Below are positions 1 to 5,270 of a stretch of 6,933 nucleotides of DNA, in pieces. Source of the stretch: an uncultured Collinsella sp. (GTDB taxonomy: Bacteria; Actinomycetota; Coriobacteriia; Coriobacteriales; Coriobacteriaceae); assembly GCA_902493835.1 (NCBI GenBank), contig CABURG010000092.1, positions 1-6,933 on the forward strand, in the 5' to 3' direction. Position 1 is the first letter of the stretch. Each line of letters begins with the position of its first letter. The position numbers and the translations under genes are program-made. Under the pieces are notes generated by a model, which searched no databases, was not told where the DNA came from, and was given only the letters and a program-made list of their open reading frames with translations.

Positions 1-118
1 CAAATTGGTATTGCCAATCCATAGCCAATCCAGCCATCATCTCCGCGAAGGCGGACGTCAGGAAAAGCTCGGCTTGAGCTCGGTCGGACGCGGTCTGTGG
101 GGCATCATTCAGGCTCAG
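1..118 (-). CDS. Possible partial reading frame running off the left edge (weak)
   Basis: I do not recognise this protein. The minus-strand frame stays open for 39 codons from position 118 to the left edge, reading LSLNDAPQTASDRAQAELFL and continuing to AMDWQYQF. About two thirds of its codons end in G or C, and residues 11-34 look helical. There is no ATG near its beginning. An AAGGAG Shine-Dalgarno-like sequence (122-127) lies a few bases upstream of a CTG codon at 116-118, which overlaps the TGA (115-117) of a 28-codon frame starting with GTG at 199-201 and ending ATEEDKETP. That overlap resembles a coupled gene pair but depends on a rare CTG start. It could equally be chance. Sequence beyond the left edge would decide it. 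Confidence 0.2.
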   Translation of the reverse strand, partial: MSLNDAPQTASDRAQAELFLTSAFAEMMAGLAMDWQYQF

Positions 119-156
119 GGGGTCTCCTTGTCTTCTTCGGTCGCAACCTGAATGAT
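104..156. repeat. 10-bp perfect inverted repeat with 33-base spacer
   Basis: ATCATTCAGG (104-113) is matched by its exact complement CCTGAATGAT (147-156). On the minus strand the spacer holds a purine-rich AAGGAG sequence. There is no run of T after either arm, so it does not look like a terminator. It may be a structured leader of a gene further left, a protein-binding dyad, or chance. Confidence 0.4.
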
Positions 157-202
157 AGGAACGGCCCCTTCTCTCTTTCCCTTTCGTTTTCGACGCGTCA
201 CT

Positions 203-713
203 CTCTCGGCGGGCTTAAGGCCCGCGCTCGCGGGTGCAGGGGCTGCGCCCAAACCCCAAAAACTTAACGCCGTGCTCGAAGCGTTTCCGGACGTCAGCGT
301 AATCTCAAATCCCGTTAGTCAACTCATGAGCAAGCCACCTGAGACTACTCATTTCTCCTACTGGCAATGAAGACCTGCGACCTGCAGTTTTGCAAACTGT
401 TTGAAAGCCACCTGCGTTGATTCACTTCCTATTGCAGCTGGCGTCTTGCACGCGAAAAGGCATTTGAGTTTCAAAACGGGCGTTTCGGCGCTATCGAGCC
501 TTCAAAGGCATCCCGCCGCGCCCTTTGGGACTAAAACAAAAACTCAAAGCCCTGAGTTCGAAAATAGTTTTTGGAGTTGTCCCGGCTTTTGTCACCGAAG
601 CCGACGAAACGCGACAGGGTGTCACCTGGCGGCACTCGATTCGAGACGGCACCGAAAACTGGATGCAACCGGAATGACGGGACGGCAAAACCGAAGCCAT
701 CGAGTAGCGATAG
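203..713. other. Gene-poor interval downstream of the cluster
   Basis: About 500 bases hold no reading frame that I believe. The frames present on both strands (for example plus 401-754 and minus 491-757) run through the rplX terminator and give low-complexity, Ser/Arg-rich products with no recognisable family. The DNA is less GC-rich than the genes. It contains a short dyad AGTTT-TGC-AAACT near 386-398 and a 10-base direct repeat AAGCCACCTG at 332-341 and 405-414. On the minus strand TTGACT (317-322) resembles a -35 box, but no good -10 follows at the right distance. It could be an intergenic repeat or a decayed gene. Confidence 0.4.
208..250. repeat. Cluster of short GC-rich palindromes
   Basis: Three small dyads follow one another: GGGC-TTAAG-GCCC (211-223), CCCGCG-CT-CGCGGG (221-234, perfect) and GGGC-TGC-GCCC (238-250 region). 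They lie in non-coding DNA between the rplX terminator and the left edge. Dense palindromes of this kind occur in intergenic repeats and near nicking or recombination sites of mobile elements; which applies here cannot be told from the sequence alone. Confidence 0.4.
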
Positions 714-745
714 AAAAAAGCCCGGATGCCGTGGAGCATCCGGGC
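714..745 (-). terminator. Rho-independent terminator after rplX
   Basis: On the minus strand the transcript would form a perfect 10-bp GC-rich stem, GCCCGGATGC (745-736) with GCATCCGGGC (729-720), closing a 6-base loop (735-730) and followed directly by six U (719-714). The stem begins about 30 bases after the rplX stop codon. The plus-strand reading lacks a comparable T run, so it points leftward. It marks the end of the ribosomal-protein transcript at L24, before where rplE would normally stand. Confidence 0.93.
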
Positions 746-775
746 CTTTGCTAGCAACTTGGTGTTGCGGGCAGC

Positions 776-1081
776 TTAGAACTTATGGCCGCACTTCTTG
801 CAGACGCGCAGCTTGTTCTTGCCGTCCTTCTCGTGACCGACGCGGGTGACCTTACCGCACTCGGGGCAGACGAGATTGACGTTGGAGGCATCGATGGGAG
901 CCTCCTGCGAAACGATGCCGCCCTGCTGGTTGGCAGCGTAGGGCTTGACGGCCTTCTTGACGACCGAAACGCCCTCGACAACGACCTTGTTCTCGGCGGG
1001 GAGAGCACGCAGGACAACGCCCTGCTTGCCGCGATCCTTACCAGAGAGAACCTGGACCTTATCGCCCTTCTTGATATACAT
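776..1081 (-). CDS. rplX: 50S ribosomal protein L24
   Basis: L24 is one of the first proteins to bind 23S rRNA and helps start assembly of the large subunit; it sits near the peptide exit. The 101-residue product opens with the KOW-type segment YIKKGDKVQVLSGKDRGKQG (residues 2-21). It ends with two cysteine pairs, CPEC (72-75) and CKKC (94-97), the zinc-ribbon-like tail common in non-proteobacterial L24 and absent from the E. coli protein. The ATG start has a GGGGAG ribosome site about 4 bases upstream, rather close. The gene begins 13 bases after rplN stops. It is the last gene of the block: a strong terminator follows, and rplE (L5), the usual next gene, is absent. Length and sequence are normal for the family. 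Confidence 0.97.
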   Translation of the reverse strand: MYIKKGDKVQVLSGKDRGKQGVVLRALPAENKVVVEGVSVVKKAVKPYAANQQGGIVSQEAPIDASNVNLVCPECGKVTRVGHEKDGKNKLRVCKKCGHKF

Positions 1082-1094
1082 ATATCTCCCCTAA

Positions 1095-1463
1095 CTACAG
1101 GGTCTCGGGAGCGAGCGAGACGATCTTCATGTACTTCTTGTCACGAAGCTCGCGAGCGACGGGCCCGAAGATACGGGTGCCGACGGGCGAACCATCGTTG
1201 TTGATGACAACGCAGGCGTTCTCATCAAAGCGAATGTAGGAGCCATCCTTGCGGCGGATCTCCTTAACGGTGCGAACGACGACGCAACGGACAACGTCCT
1301 TCTTCTTGACGTTGGCGCCAGGGGTAGCCTCCTGGACAGCACCGATGAACACATCGCCGATGCCTGCATAACGACGCTTGGAACCGCCAAGCACCTTGAT
1401 GCAGCGAATCTTGCGAGCGCCGGAGTTGTCGGCGACGTTCAGCATGGTTTGCATCTGAATCAT
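1095..1463 (-). CDS. rplN: 50S ribosomal protein L14
   Basis: L14 binds 23S rRNA and contributes to an intersubunit bridge with the 30S subunit. The 122-residue product has the expected length and motifs: MIQ...LNVADNSGARKIRCIKVLGG at the N-terminus (residues 1-27) and the L14 signature around residues 74-102 (GSYIRFDENACVVINNDG followed by GTRIFGPV). The ATG at 1461-1463 is preceded by GGAGG about 10 bases upstream. That site lies in the loop of a tiny hairpin, GUUC-GGAG-GAAC (1471-1482), so it is exposed. In many bacteria rplN opens the separate spc operon. Here it follows a structured 118-base gap after rpsQ and is paired only with rplX before the terminator. Confidence 0.98.
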   Translation of the reverse strand: MIQMQTMLNVADNSGARKIRCIKVLGGSKRRYAGIGDVFIGAVQEATPGANVKKKDVVRCVVVRTVKEIRRKDGSYIRFDENACVVINNDGSPVGTRIFGPVARELRDKKYMKIVSLAPETL

Positions 1464-1581
1464 GGTAGATGTTCCTCCGAACTAAGAACCGAAGAGAGGT
1501 GCGCAGCCTTTAGACGGCCTGTGGTATGCAAGCCAGGCATACGCACATCTTCGGAAACGTACAAGTCGTAAGAGCGACTGC
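1464..1581 (-). promoter_or_regulatory. Structured rplN leader, candidate three-way junction RNA
   Basis: This is the only sizeable gap between rpsS and rplX. On the minus-strand RNA an outer 7-bp helix, CCGAAGA (1554-1548) with UCUUCGG (1495-1489), closes a domain. Immediately inside is a hairpin of UGUG+GUAUGC (1547-1537) with GCAUAC+CACA (1529-1520), interrupted by one bulged base at 1543. A weaker GCC/GGC arm completes a three-way shape. A separate 5-bp hairpin, AGUCG (1579-1575) with CGACU (1568-1564), lies upstream, just after the rpsQ stop. No U run follows these stems, so they are not terminators. I see no clear promoter. A protein-binding leader or a processing site is plausible; the fold was done by eye. 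Confidence 0.5.
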
Positions 1582-1842
1582 TTATTTAGCGCGCTCGACG
1601 ACCTCGATGAGGCGCCAACGCTTCATCTTGGACATAGGACGGGTCTCCATAACGCGGACGGTGTCGCCCACGCCAGCCGTGCACTCCTCGTCGTGAGCGT
1701 GCAGCTTCTTGGAGCTGGTCATCATCTTGCCGTACTTGGGGTGACGCTTGCGCTCGGTGATGGTGACAACAATGGTCTTGGCACCGGAGACGGAGGTAAC
1801 GACACCCGTACGGACCTTACGCGAGTTACGCGAATCAGTCAT
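1582..1842 (-). CDS. rpsQ: 30S ribosomal protein S17
   Basis: S17 is a primary 16S rRNA-binding protein needed early in 30S assembly. The 86-residue product has the family layout: a short basic start, a TGVVTSVSGAKTIVV strand (residues 12-26), the RHPKYGK loop (33-39) and the C-terminal signature GDTVRVMETRPMSKMKRWRL (59-78) leading into IEVVERA. The ATG at 1840-1842 has AAGGAGAG about 5 bases upstream, and the gene starts 16 bases after rpmC ends. Nothing is unusual in length or sequence. It is the last gene of the S10-type segment before the structured gap ahead of rplN. Confidence 0.98.
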   Translation of the reverse strand: MTDSRNSRKVRTGVVTSVSGAKTIVVTITERKRHPKYGKMMTSSKKLHAHDEECTAGVGDTVRVMETRPMSKMKRWRLIEVVERAK

Positions 1843-1858
1843 GTTCTCTCCTTAGGTC

Positions 1859-2074
1859 CTACTCGGCGACAGCGGACTTCTCCGCTGCGATCTCGCGGGC
1901 GCGCTGCTCCGTGAGGACGCGAGCGATGTCCTTCTTCACGGTGTTGACGCGAGCGGTGTTGTCCAGCTGGCTGGTGGCCATCTGGAAACGAAGGTTAAAG
2001 AGCTCGGCGCGCATTTCCTTCAGCTTCTCAACGAGCTGAGCGTCCGAGAGCTCACGAATCTCTGCGGGCTTCAT
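1859..2074 (-). CDS. rpmC: 50S ribosomal protein L29
   Basis: L29 is a small helical protein next to L23 at the peptide exit tunnel, where nascent-chain factors dock. The 71-residue product starts MKPAEIRELSDAQL, continues with a helix KLKEMRAELFNLRFQ (17-31) and carries the family signature around residues 28-52 (NLRFQMATSQLDNTARVNTV then KKDIA). Its ATG overlaps the rplP stop by one base (TAATG), and an AAGGAGGAG ribosome site lies in the last rplP codons, so translation is probably coupled to L16. The C-terminal EIAAEKSAVAE tail is a little longer than in minimal L29 proteins. Confidence 0.97.
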   Translation of the reverse strand: MKPAEIRELSDAQLVEKLKEMRAELFNLRFQMATSQLDNTARVNTVKKDIARVLTEQRAREIAAEKSAVAE

Positions 2075-2577
2075 TAGTTCTCCTCCTTGGCGGCGGCGGC
2101 GTCCTCAGCAGCCCACTTGGCCTCGAGAGCGGCCTCCTCAGCCATCTCCTTCTCGATGCGCTGCTCAGCGTTCTTAGCAGCAACAATCTTGGTCTTGATG
2201 GGAAGCTTGTGCTGTGCAAGACGCAGAGCCTCGCGAGCGACCTCCTCGGGCACGCCCTTGACCTCGAACATGATGCGGCCGGGCTTGACGACGGCCACCC
2301 ACTCCTCGGGGTTACCCTTACCAGAACCCATGCGAGTCTCGGCAGGCTTCTTGGTGATGGGCTTATCGGGGAAGATCGTGATGTAGACACGACCGCCACG
2401 CTTCATGTAGCGGGTCATGGCAATACGAGCGGCCTCGATCTGACGGTTGGTGATCCAATGGGCCTCGAGAGCCTGGATACCAAACTCGCCGAAATGCAGC
2501 TCGGTATTACCCTTGGCCTGGCCCTTCATGGAGCCACGCTGCACCTTGCGGTGAAGAATACGCTTAGGGGCAAGCAC
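2074..2577 (-). CDS. rplP: 50S ribosomal protein L16 with acidic C-terminal extension
   Basis: L16 binds 23S rRNA near the A site and helps position tRNA. Residues 1-133 are a normal L16: MLAPKRILHRKVQRGSMKG at the start, GGRVYITIFPDKPITKKPAE (61-80) with RMGSGKGNPEEWVAVVKPG (82-100), and LAQHKLPIKTK (120-130), where many L16 proteins almost end. Arg82 in RMGSGKG corresponds to the arginine hydroxylated in E. coli L16. About 34 further residues follow, rich in Ala, Glu and Lys (to DAAAAKEEN), likely a charged helix. The start is GTG at 2575-2577, overlapping the rpsC TAG stop by one base, with GAGGAGGGG about 8 bases upstream. Family alignment (MLxPKR) supports this start. Confidence 0.97.
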   Translation of the reverse strand: MLAPKRILHRKVQRGSMKGQAKGNTELHFGEFGIQALEAHWITNRQIEAARIAMTRYMKRGGRVYITIFPDKPITKKPAETRMGSGKGNPEEWVAVVKPGRIMFEVKGVPEEVAREALRLAQHKLPIKTKIVAAKNAEQRIEKEMAEEAALEAKWAAEDAAAAKEEN

Positions 2578-3287
2578 TACTGACCCCTCCTCTCGGAGTT
2601 ACGACGACGAGGACGGGAAGAGCCCTCGAGTGCAGGGTTGGGAACAGGCTGGCCCGGGAGCTTCTCGCCCAGGTAGATCCAGACCTTCACGCCGCAAGCG
2701 CCCATGGTGGTGCTGGCGACAGCCGTGCCGTAGTCGATCTTGGCACGGAGGGTGTGCAGAGGCACGCGACCCTCGCGGTACCACTCACGACGGCCCATCT
2801 CGGCACCGCCGAGACGACCGGAGCACTGGATACGGATGCCCTTAGCGCCGGCCTTGCGGGCGGACTGGACAGCCTTGCGCATAGCGCGACGGAAGGCAAC
2901 GCGGCCCTCGAGCTGCTCGGCGATAGACTGAGCAACGAGGTTGGCGTCGAGCTCGGGGCGCTTGATCTCGACAACGTCGACGGAGAGCTGGCCCTTGGAG
3001 ACGCCAGCGACCTTCTCGAGCTCGGTGCGGAGGGTATCGATCTCGGCACCCTTCTTACCGATGACAACGCCGGGGCGAGCGGTGAGGATGATGACCTTCA
3101 CTTTGTCGCCAGCGCGCTCGATCTCGACGCGGGAGACAGCTGCGCGGGAAAGACGCTTCTCGAGGTACTTGCGGATCTCGAGATCGTTACCGAGGGTCTT
3201 AGCGTAATCCTTCTCTGCGAACCAGCGGGAGCGCCAGTTCTCGGTGATGCCAAGACGGAAGCCGGTGGGGTAGACTTTCTGACCCAT
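2577..3287 (-). CDS. rpsC: 30S ribosomal protein S3
   Basis: S3 lines the mRNA entry channel on the head of the small subunit and, with S4 and S5, takes part in unwinding mRNA structure. The 236-residue product has MGQKVYPTGFRLG at its start, the type II KH domain with GKKG (77-80), and the C-terminal S3 domain with the signature GRLGGAEMGRREWYREGRVP (157-176). The basic stretch FRRAMRK (132-138) matches the entry-channel residues of E. coli S3, with Arg137 replacing a lysine. The C-terminus is a basic tail (RPRRRNSERRGQ). The ATG at 3285-3287 is 6 bases after rplV ends, and its AAGGAGG ribosome site lies inside the last rplV codons, implying coupling. The TAG stop overlaps the rplP GTG start. 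Confidence 0.98.
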   Translation of the reverse strand: MGQKVYPTGFRLGITENWRSRWFAEKDYAKTLGNDLEIRKYLEKRLSRAAVSRVEIERAGDKVKVIILTARPGVVIGKKGAEIDTLRTELEKVAGVSKGQLSVDVVEIKRPELDANLVAQSIAEQLEGRVAFRRAMRKAVQSARKAGAKGIRIQCSGRLGGAEMGRREWYREGRVPLHTLRAKIDYGTAVASTTMGACGVKVWIYLGEKLPGQPVPNPALEGSSRPRRRNSERRGQ

Positions 3288-3293
3288 ACAGCT

Positions 3294-3665
3294 TTACGCC
3301 TCCTTTCGAGGAGCAACGACGACGGTGATGTGGGAAGTACGCTTCAGAATGCGAGAAGCGGAACCCTTGGCGCGGGGACGGATGCGCTTAAGCGTCGGAC
3401 CCTCGTCAACATAGGCAGCGGCGACAACCAGGTTGTCGGCACGCAGACCGTTGTTGTTCTCGGCGTTCGCAACGGCGGAACGGAGAACCTTCTCGACATC
3501 CACGGCGACGGCGCGGTCGCAGAAGTGGAGGATGTCGAAGGCCTGAGCGACAGGCTTGCGGCGGATCAGATCGACCACCAGGCGGGCCTTGCTGGGGGAA
3601 ACACGCACGTACTTAGCGACGGCGCGAACCTCGGTGGCCTCAGTTTCAATAGACTTAGTTGCCAT
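3294..3665 (-). CDS. rplV: 50S ribosomal protein L22
   Basis: L22 binds several 23S rRNA domains; its long beta-hairpin lines the exit tunnel near the L4 constriction, where macrolide-resistance and arrest-peptide mutations map. The 123-residue product shows the family core: AKYVRVSPSKARLVVDLIRR (17-36), the AVANAENN helix end (64-71), and the hairpin VAAAYVDEGPTLKRIRPRAK (81-100) with GSASRILKRTSHITVVV (101-117). About 12 extra residues (MATKSIETEATE) precede the usual start of the core. The ATG at 3663-3665 follows rpsS by 14 bases; the GGGGG ribosome site directly follows the rpsS TAG stop. No deletion is visible in the tunnel hairpin. Confidence 0.98.
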   Translation of the reverse strand: MATKSIETEATEVRAVAKYVRVSPSKARLVVDLIRRKPVAQAFDILHFCDRAVAVDVEKVLRSAVANAENNNGLRADNLVVAAAYVDEGPTLKRIRPRAKGSASRILKRTSHITVVVAPRKEA

Positions 3666-3679
3666 TTACGGTTAACCCC

Positions 3680-3940
3680 CTATTTGGCCTTGTGGCCACG
3701 GAACGTACGAGTCGGCGCGAACTCGCCGAGCTTGTGACCAACCATGGACTCGGTAACATACACGGGCACATGCTTGCGGCCGTCGTGGACGGCGATGGTG
3801 TGACCAACCATCTCGGGGAAGATGGTGGACGCGCGGGACCAGGTCTTCACGACGTCCTTCTTGCCAGCCTCGTTCATCGCGGTGATACGCGAGAGAAGGC
3901 GAGTCTCCACGAACGGGCCCTTTTTGAGACTTCTGCTCAT
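3680..3940 (-). CDS. rpsS: 30S ribosomal protein S19
   Basis: S19 sits in the head of the small subunit, forms a complex with S13 and contacts the A/P tRNA region and intersubunit bridges. The 86-residue product is of usual length and carries MSRSLKKGPFVETRLL (1-16), SRASTIFPEMVGHTIAVHDG (35-54) and the signature HVPVYVTESMVGHKLGEFAP (57-76) followed by TRTFRGHK. The ATG start has AGGAGA about 9 bases upstream. It begins 32 bases after rplB; that gap contains only a short UCGG-AUA-CCGA hairpin and no clear promoter. Confidence 0.98.
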   Translation of the reverse strand: MSRSLKKGPFVETRLLSRITAMNEAGKKDVVKTWSRASTIFPEMVGHTIAVHDGRKHVPVYVTESMVGHKLGEFAPTRTFRGHKAK

Positions 3941-3972
3941 AAGTGCTTTCTCCTAAAACTCGGTATCCGAAA

Positions 3973-4803
3973 TTACTTCTTACGGCGACGAATGATGTGC
4001 TGGTTCGAGACCTTCTTCTTCTTGCGCGTACGAAGGCCCTTCGTCGGCTTACCCCAGGGGGTAACAGAGGGACGACCAGAGGTGTGGTTCTTGCCCTCGC
4101 CACCGCCGTGCGGGTGGTCGACAGGGTTCATGACGGTACCGCGGACGGTCGGGCGCACGTTCATGTGACGCTTACGGCCGGCCTTGCCAATGACGATGTT
4201 GGCGTGATCGGCGTTGCCGACCTCACCGACGGTGGCGCGGCAGGTAACGAGGATGCGGCGCATCTCAGAGGAAGGCATACGGACGATAGCGTACTTGCCC
4301 TCCTTACCCATCAGCTGGCAGGAGTTACCGGCGGAACGGGCGATAGCGGCGCCCTTGCCCGGCTGGAACTCGACGGCGTGGATGAGCGTACCGACGGGGA
4401 TGTCGGCGAGGGGCAGAGCGTTGCCCGGCTTGATGTCGGCGTCAGAACCGGACATGATGGTCTGACCGACCTCGAGGCCCTTGGGGGCCAGGATGTAGCG
4501 CTTCTCACCGTCAGCGTAGTGCAGCAGAGCGATGCGAGCGGAACGGTTCGGATCGTACTCGATCGTGGCAACCTTGGCGGGCACGCCGTCCTTGTTGCGC
4601 TTGAAGTCGATCACGCGGTAACGACGCTTCACGCCGCCGCCCTGGTGGCGGGTGGTGATGCGGCCGTTGTTGTTACGACCGGCCTTCTTGGGCAGGGGCT
4701 CGAGAAGAGACTTCTCGGGCTTGGTGCAGGTGATCTCGGAGAAGTCGGAGATCGTCTGCCAACGCCTACCAGCGGAGGTCGGCTTAAGGTGCTTTACAGC
4801 CAT
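3973..4803 (-). CDS. rplB: 50S ribosomal protein L2
   Basis: L2 is a core 23S rRNA-binding protein needed for subunit association and for peptidyl transferase activity. The 276-residue product has MAVKHLKPTSAGRR at the N-terminus, the OB-like and SH3-like RNA-binding domains in the middle (including RHQGGGVKRRYRVIDFKR, about 52-69), and VMNPVDHPHGGGEG near residues 224-237 with the conserved histidines close to the peptidyl transferase centre. The frame could be extended upstream to 4839, but the ATG at 4801-4803 fits the family start (MAxKxxKP) and has AAAGGGA 5 bases upstream. A 179-base structured gap separates it from rplW, and its ribosome site can be sequestered, so L2 may be controlled separately from L3-L4-L23. 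Confidence 0.98.
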   Translation of the reverse strand: MAVKHLKPTSAGRRWQTISDFSEITCTKPEKSLLEPLPKKAGRNNNGRITTRHQGGGVKRRYRVIDFKRNKDGVPAKVATIEYDPNRSARIALLHYADGEKRYILAPKGLEVGQTIMSGSDADIKPGNALPLADIPVGTLIHAVEFQPGKGAAIARSAGNSCQLMGKEGKYAIVRMPSSEMRRILVTCRATVGEVGNADHANIVIGKAGRKRHMNVRPTVRGTVMNPVDHPHGGGEGKNHTSGRPSVTPWGKPTKGLRTRKKKKVSNQHIIRRRKK

Positions 4804-4806
4804 TAC

Positions 4807-4879
4807 AATCCCTTTCAATAGGAATCCGTTAGCCATCACAGACAGGGATTCGAGGTTCTACCTCGGGTGCGATGACACC
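4807..4879 (-). promoter_or_regulatory. rplB leader with alternative hairpins over the ribosome site
   Basis: On the minus-strand RNA two adjacent hairpins come first: GGUG/CACC (4879-4876 with 4869-4866, read as complements) and CGAGG-UAGAA-CCUCG (4865-4851). The segment AAUCCCU (4850-4844) can then pair in two exclusive ways. One is a 6-bp helix GAAUCC (4851-4846) with GGAUUC (4827-4822), which leaves the ribosome site free. The other is a 7-bp helix AAUCCCU (4850-4844) with AGGGAUU (4813-4807), which is the rplB Shine-Dalgarno sequence itself. This is the layout of a translational on/off switch. What would bind it is unknown; an r-protein such as L2 or L4 is a guess. Confidence 0.55.
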
Positions 4880-4883
4880 GGAC

Positions 4884-4909
4884 GTATACACGGTTCCGGG
4901 CGTGTCCAT
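4884..4909 (-). repeat. 26-base leader element, copy 2 (before rplB)
   Basis: The plus strand reads GTATACACGG, then TTCC, then GGGCGTGTCCAT. The same 26 bases, with three substitutions (positions 11, 13 and 21), recur at 6749-6774 upstream of rplC, in the same orientation relative to transcription. As RNA, ACACG (4905-4901) can pair with CGUGU (4892-4888) around an 8-base loop; the GGGCGU at 4920-4915 can instead pair with ACGCCC (4904-4899). It lies 80 bases before the rplB start. TATAAA just upstream (4914-4909) resembles a -10 box but has no good -35 partner. Confidence 0.75.
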
Positions 4910-4920
4910 TTTATACGCCC

Positions 4921-4965
4921 AAAACCTTGAGCTCTCGCCTCCCCTATTTGGGAGGCATGAGCTCA
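4921..4965 (-). terminator. Terminator-like or attenuator hairpin after rplW
   Basis: Starting 18 bases after the rplW stop codon, the minus-strand RNA forms a two-part stem: UGAGCUC-type pairing (4965-4959 with 4934-4928, 7 bp), a 2x2 internal loop, then GCCUCCC (4956-4950) with GGGAGGC (4943-4937) around a 6-base loop. The stem is followed by AAGG and only four U (4924-4921). The U run is weak for full termination, so partial termination, attenuation or 3'-end protection after processing all fit. It would reduce or tune expression of rplB and later genes relative to rplC-rplD-rplW. Confidence 0.55.
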
Positions 4966-4982
4966 CTCAACAGCAGCGAGTC

Positions 4983-5270
4983 TTAGGCCTGATTGCCAAA
5001 GACCTCGATGGTGTCGCCCTCGGCCAGCGTGACGATGGCCTTCTTCCAAGAACGGGTCTTGCCGGCGACATAGCGCACGCGCTTGGTCTTGGGCTTGACC
5101 GTCAGGGTGTTCACGCGAACGACCTTGACGCCGAAGATCTCCTCGACAGCGTCCTTGATCTGATACTTGTTAGCATCCTTGGCGACCTCGAACGTGTACT
5201 TGTTCAGCTCCATGCCGGAGAAAGAACGCTCGGACACGATCGGACGGATGATGATCTCGTGGGCGGTCAT
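4983..5270 (-). CDS. rplW: 50S ribosomal protein L23
   Basis: L23 binds domain III of 23S rRNA beside the tunnel exit and is the docking site for trigger factor and SRP. The 95-residue product shows the family layout: IIIRPIVSERSFSGMELNKY (6-25), in which Glu14 matches the chaperone-docking glutamate of E. coli L23, YTFEVAKDANKYQIKDAVEE (25-44), and the basic loop KPKTKRVRYVAGKTRSWKKA (59-78). The ATG directly follows the rplD stop (TAAATG), and its GGGGAGG ribosome site lies within rplD, so it is probably coupled to L4. Downstream is a terminator-like hairpin. Confidence 0.98.
   Translation of the reverse strand: MTAHEIIIRPIVSERSFSGMELNKYTFEVAKDANKYQIKDAVEEIFGVKVVRVNTLTVKPKTKRVRYVAGKTRSWKKAIVTLAEGDTIEVFGNQA

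Noticed and set aside
332..414. 10-base direct repeat AAGCCACCTG (332-341 and 405-414)
   Set aside because: Only two short copies without flanking symmetry or an element between them; chance is likely, so it is mentioned only within the gene-poor interval.
401..754. 117-codon plus-strand frame and the 88-codon minus-strand frame (491-757) downstream of rplX
   Set aside because: Both run through the rplX terminator stem, lack a believable ribosome site, and resemble no family I know.
2754..3737. 327-codon open frame on the plus strand opposite rpsC and rplV
   Set aside because: It is exactly antisense to two clear ribosomal-protein genes and made of Leu/Asp/Gly-rich sequence, as expected from GC-rich codon bias. 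The same applies to the long plus-strand frames at 4872-5930, 3943-4821 and 6073-6861.
4804..4839. Upstream in-frame start for rplB (12 extra residues, MMANGFLLKGIV)
   Set aside because: L2 proteins begin MAxKxxKP, which fits the ATG at 4801-4803; that ATG has AAAGGGA at good spacing, while the upstream codons have no ribosome site.
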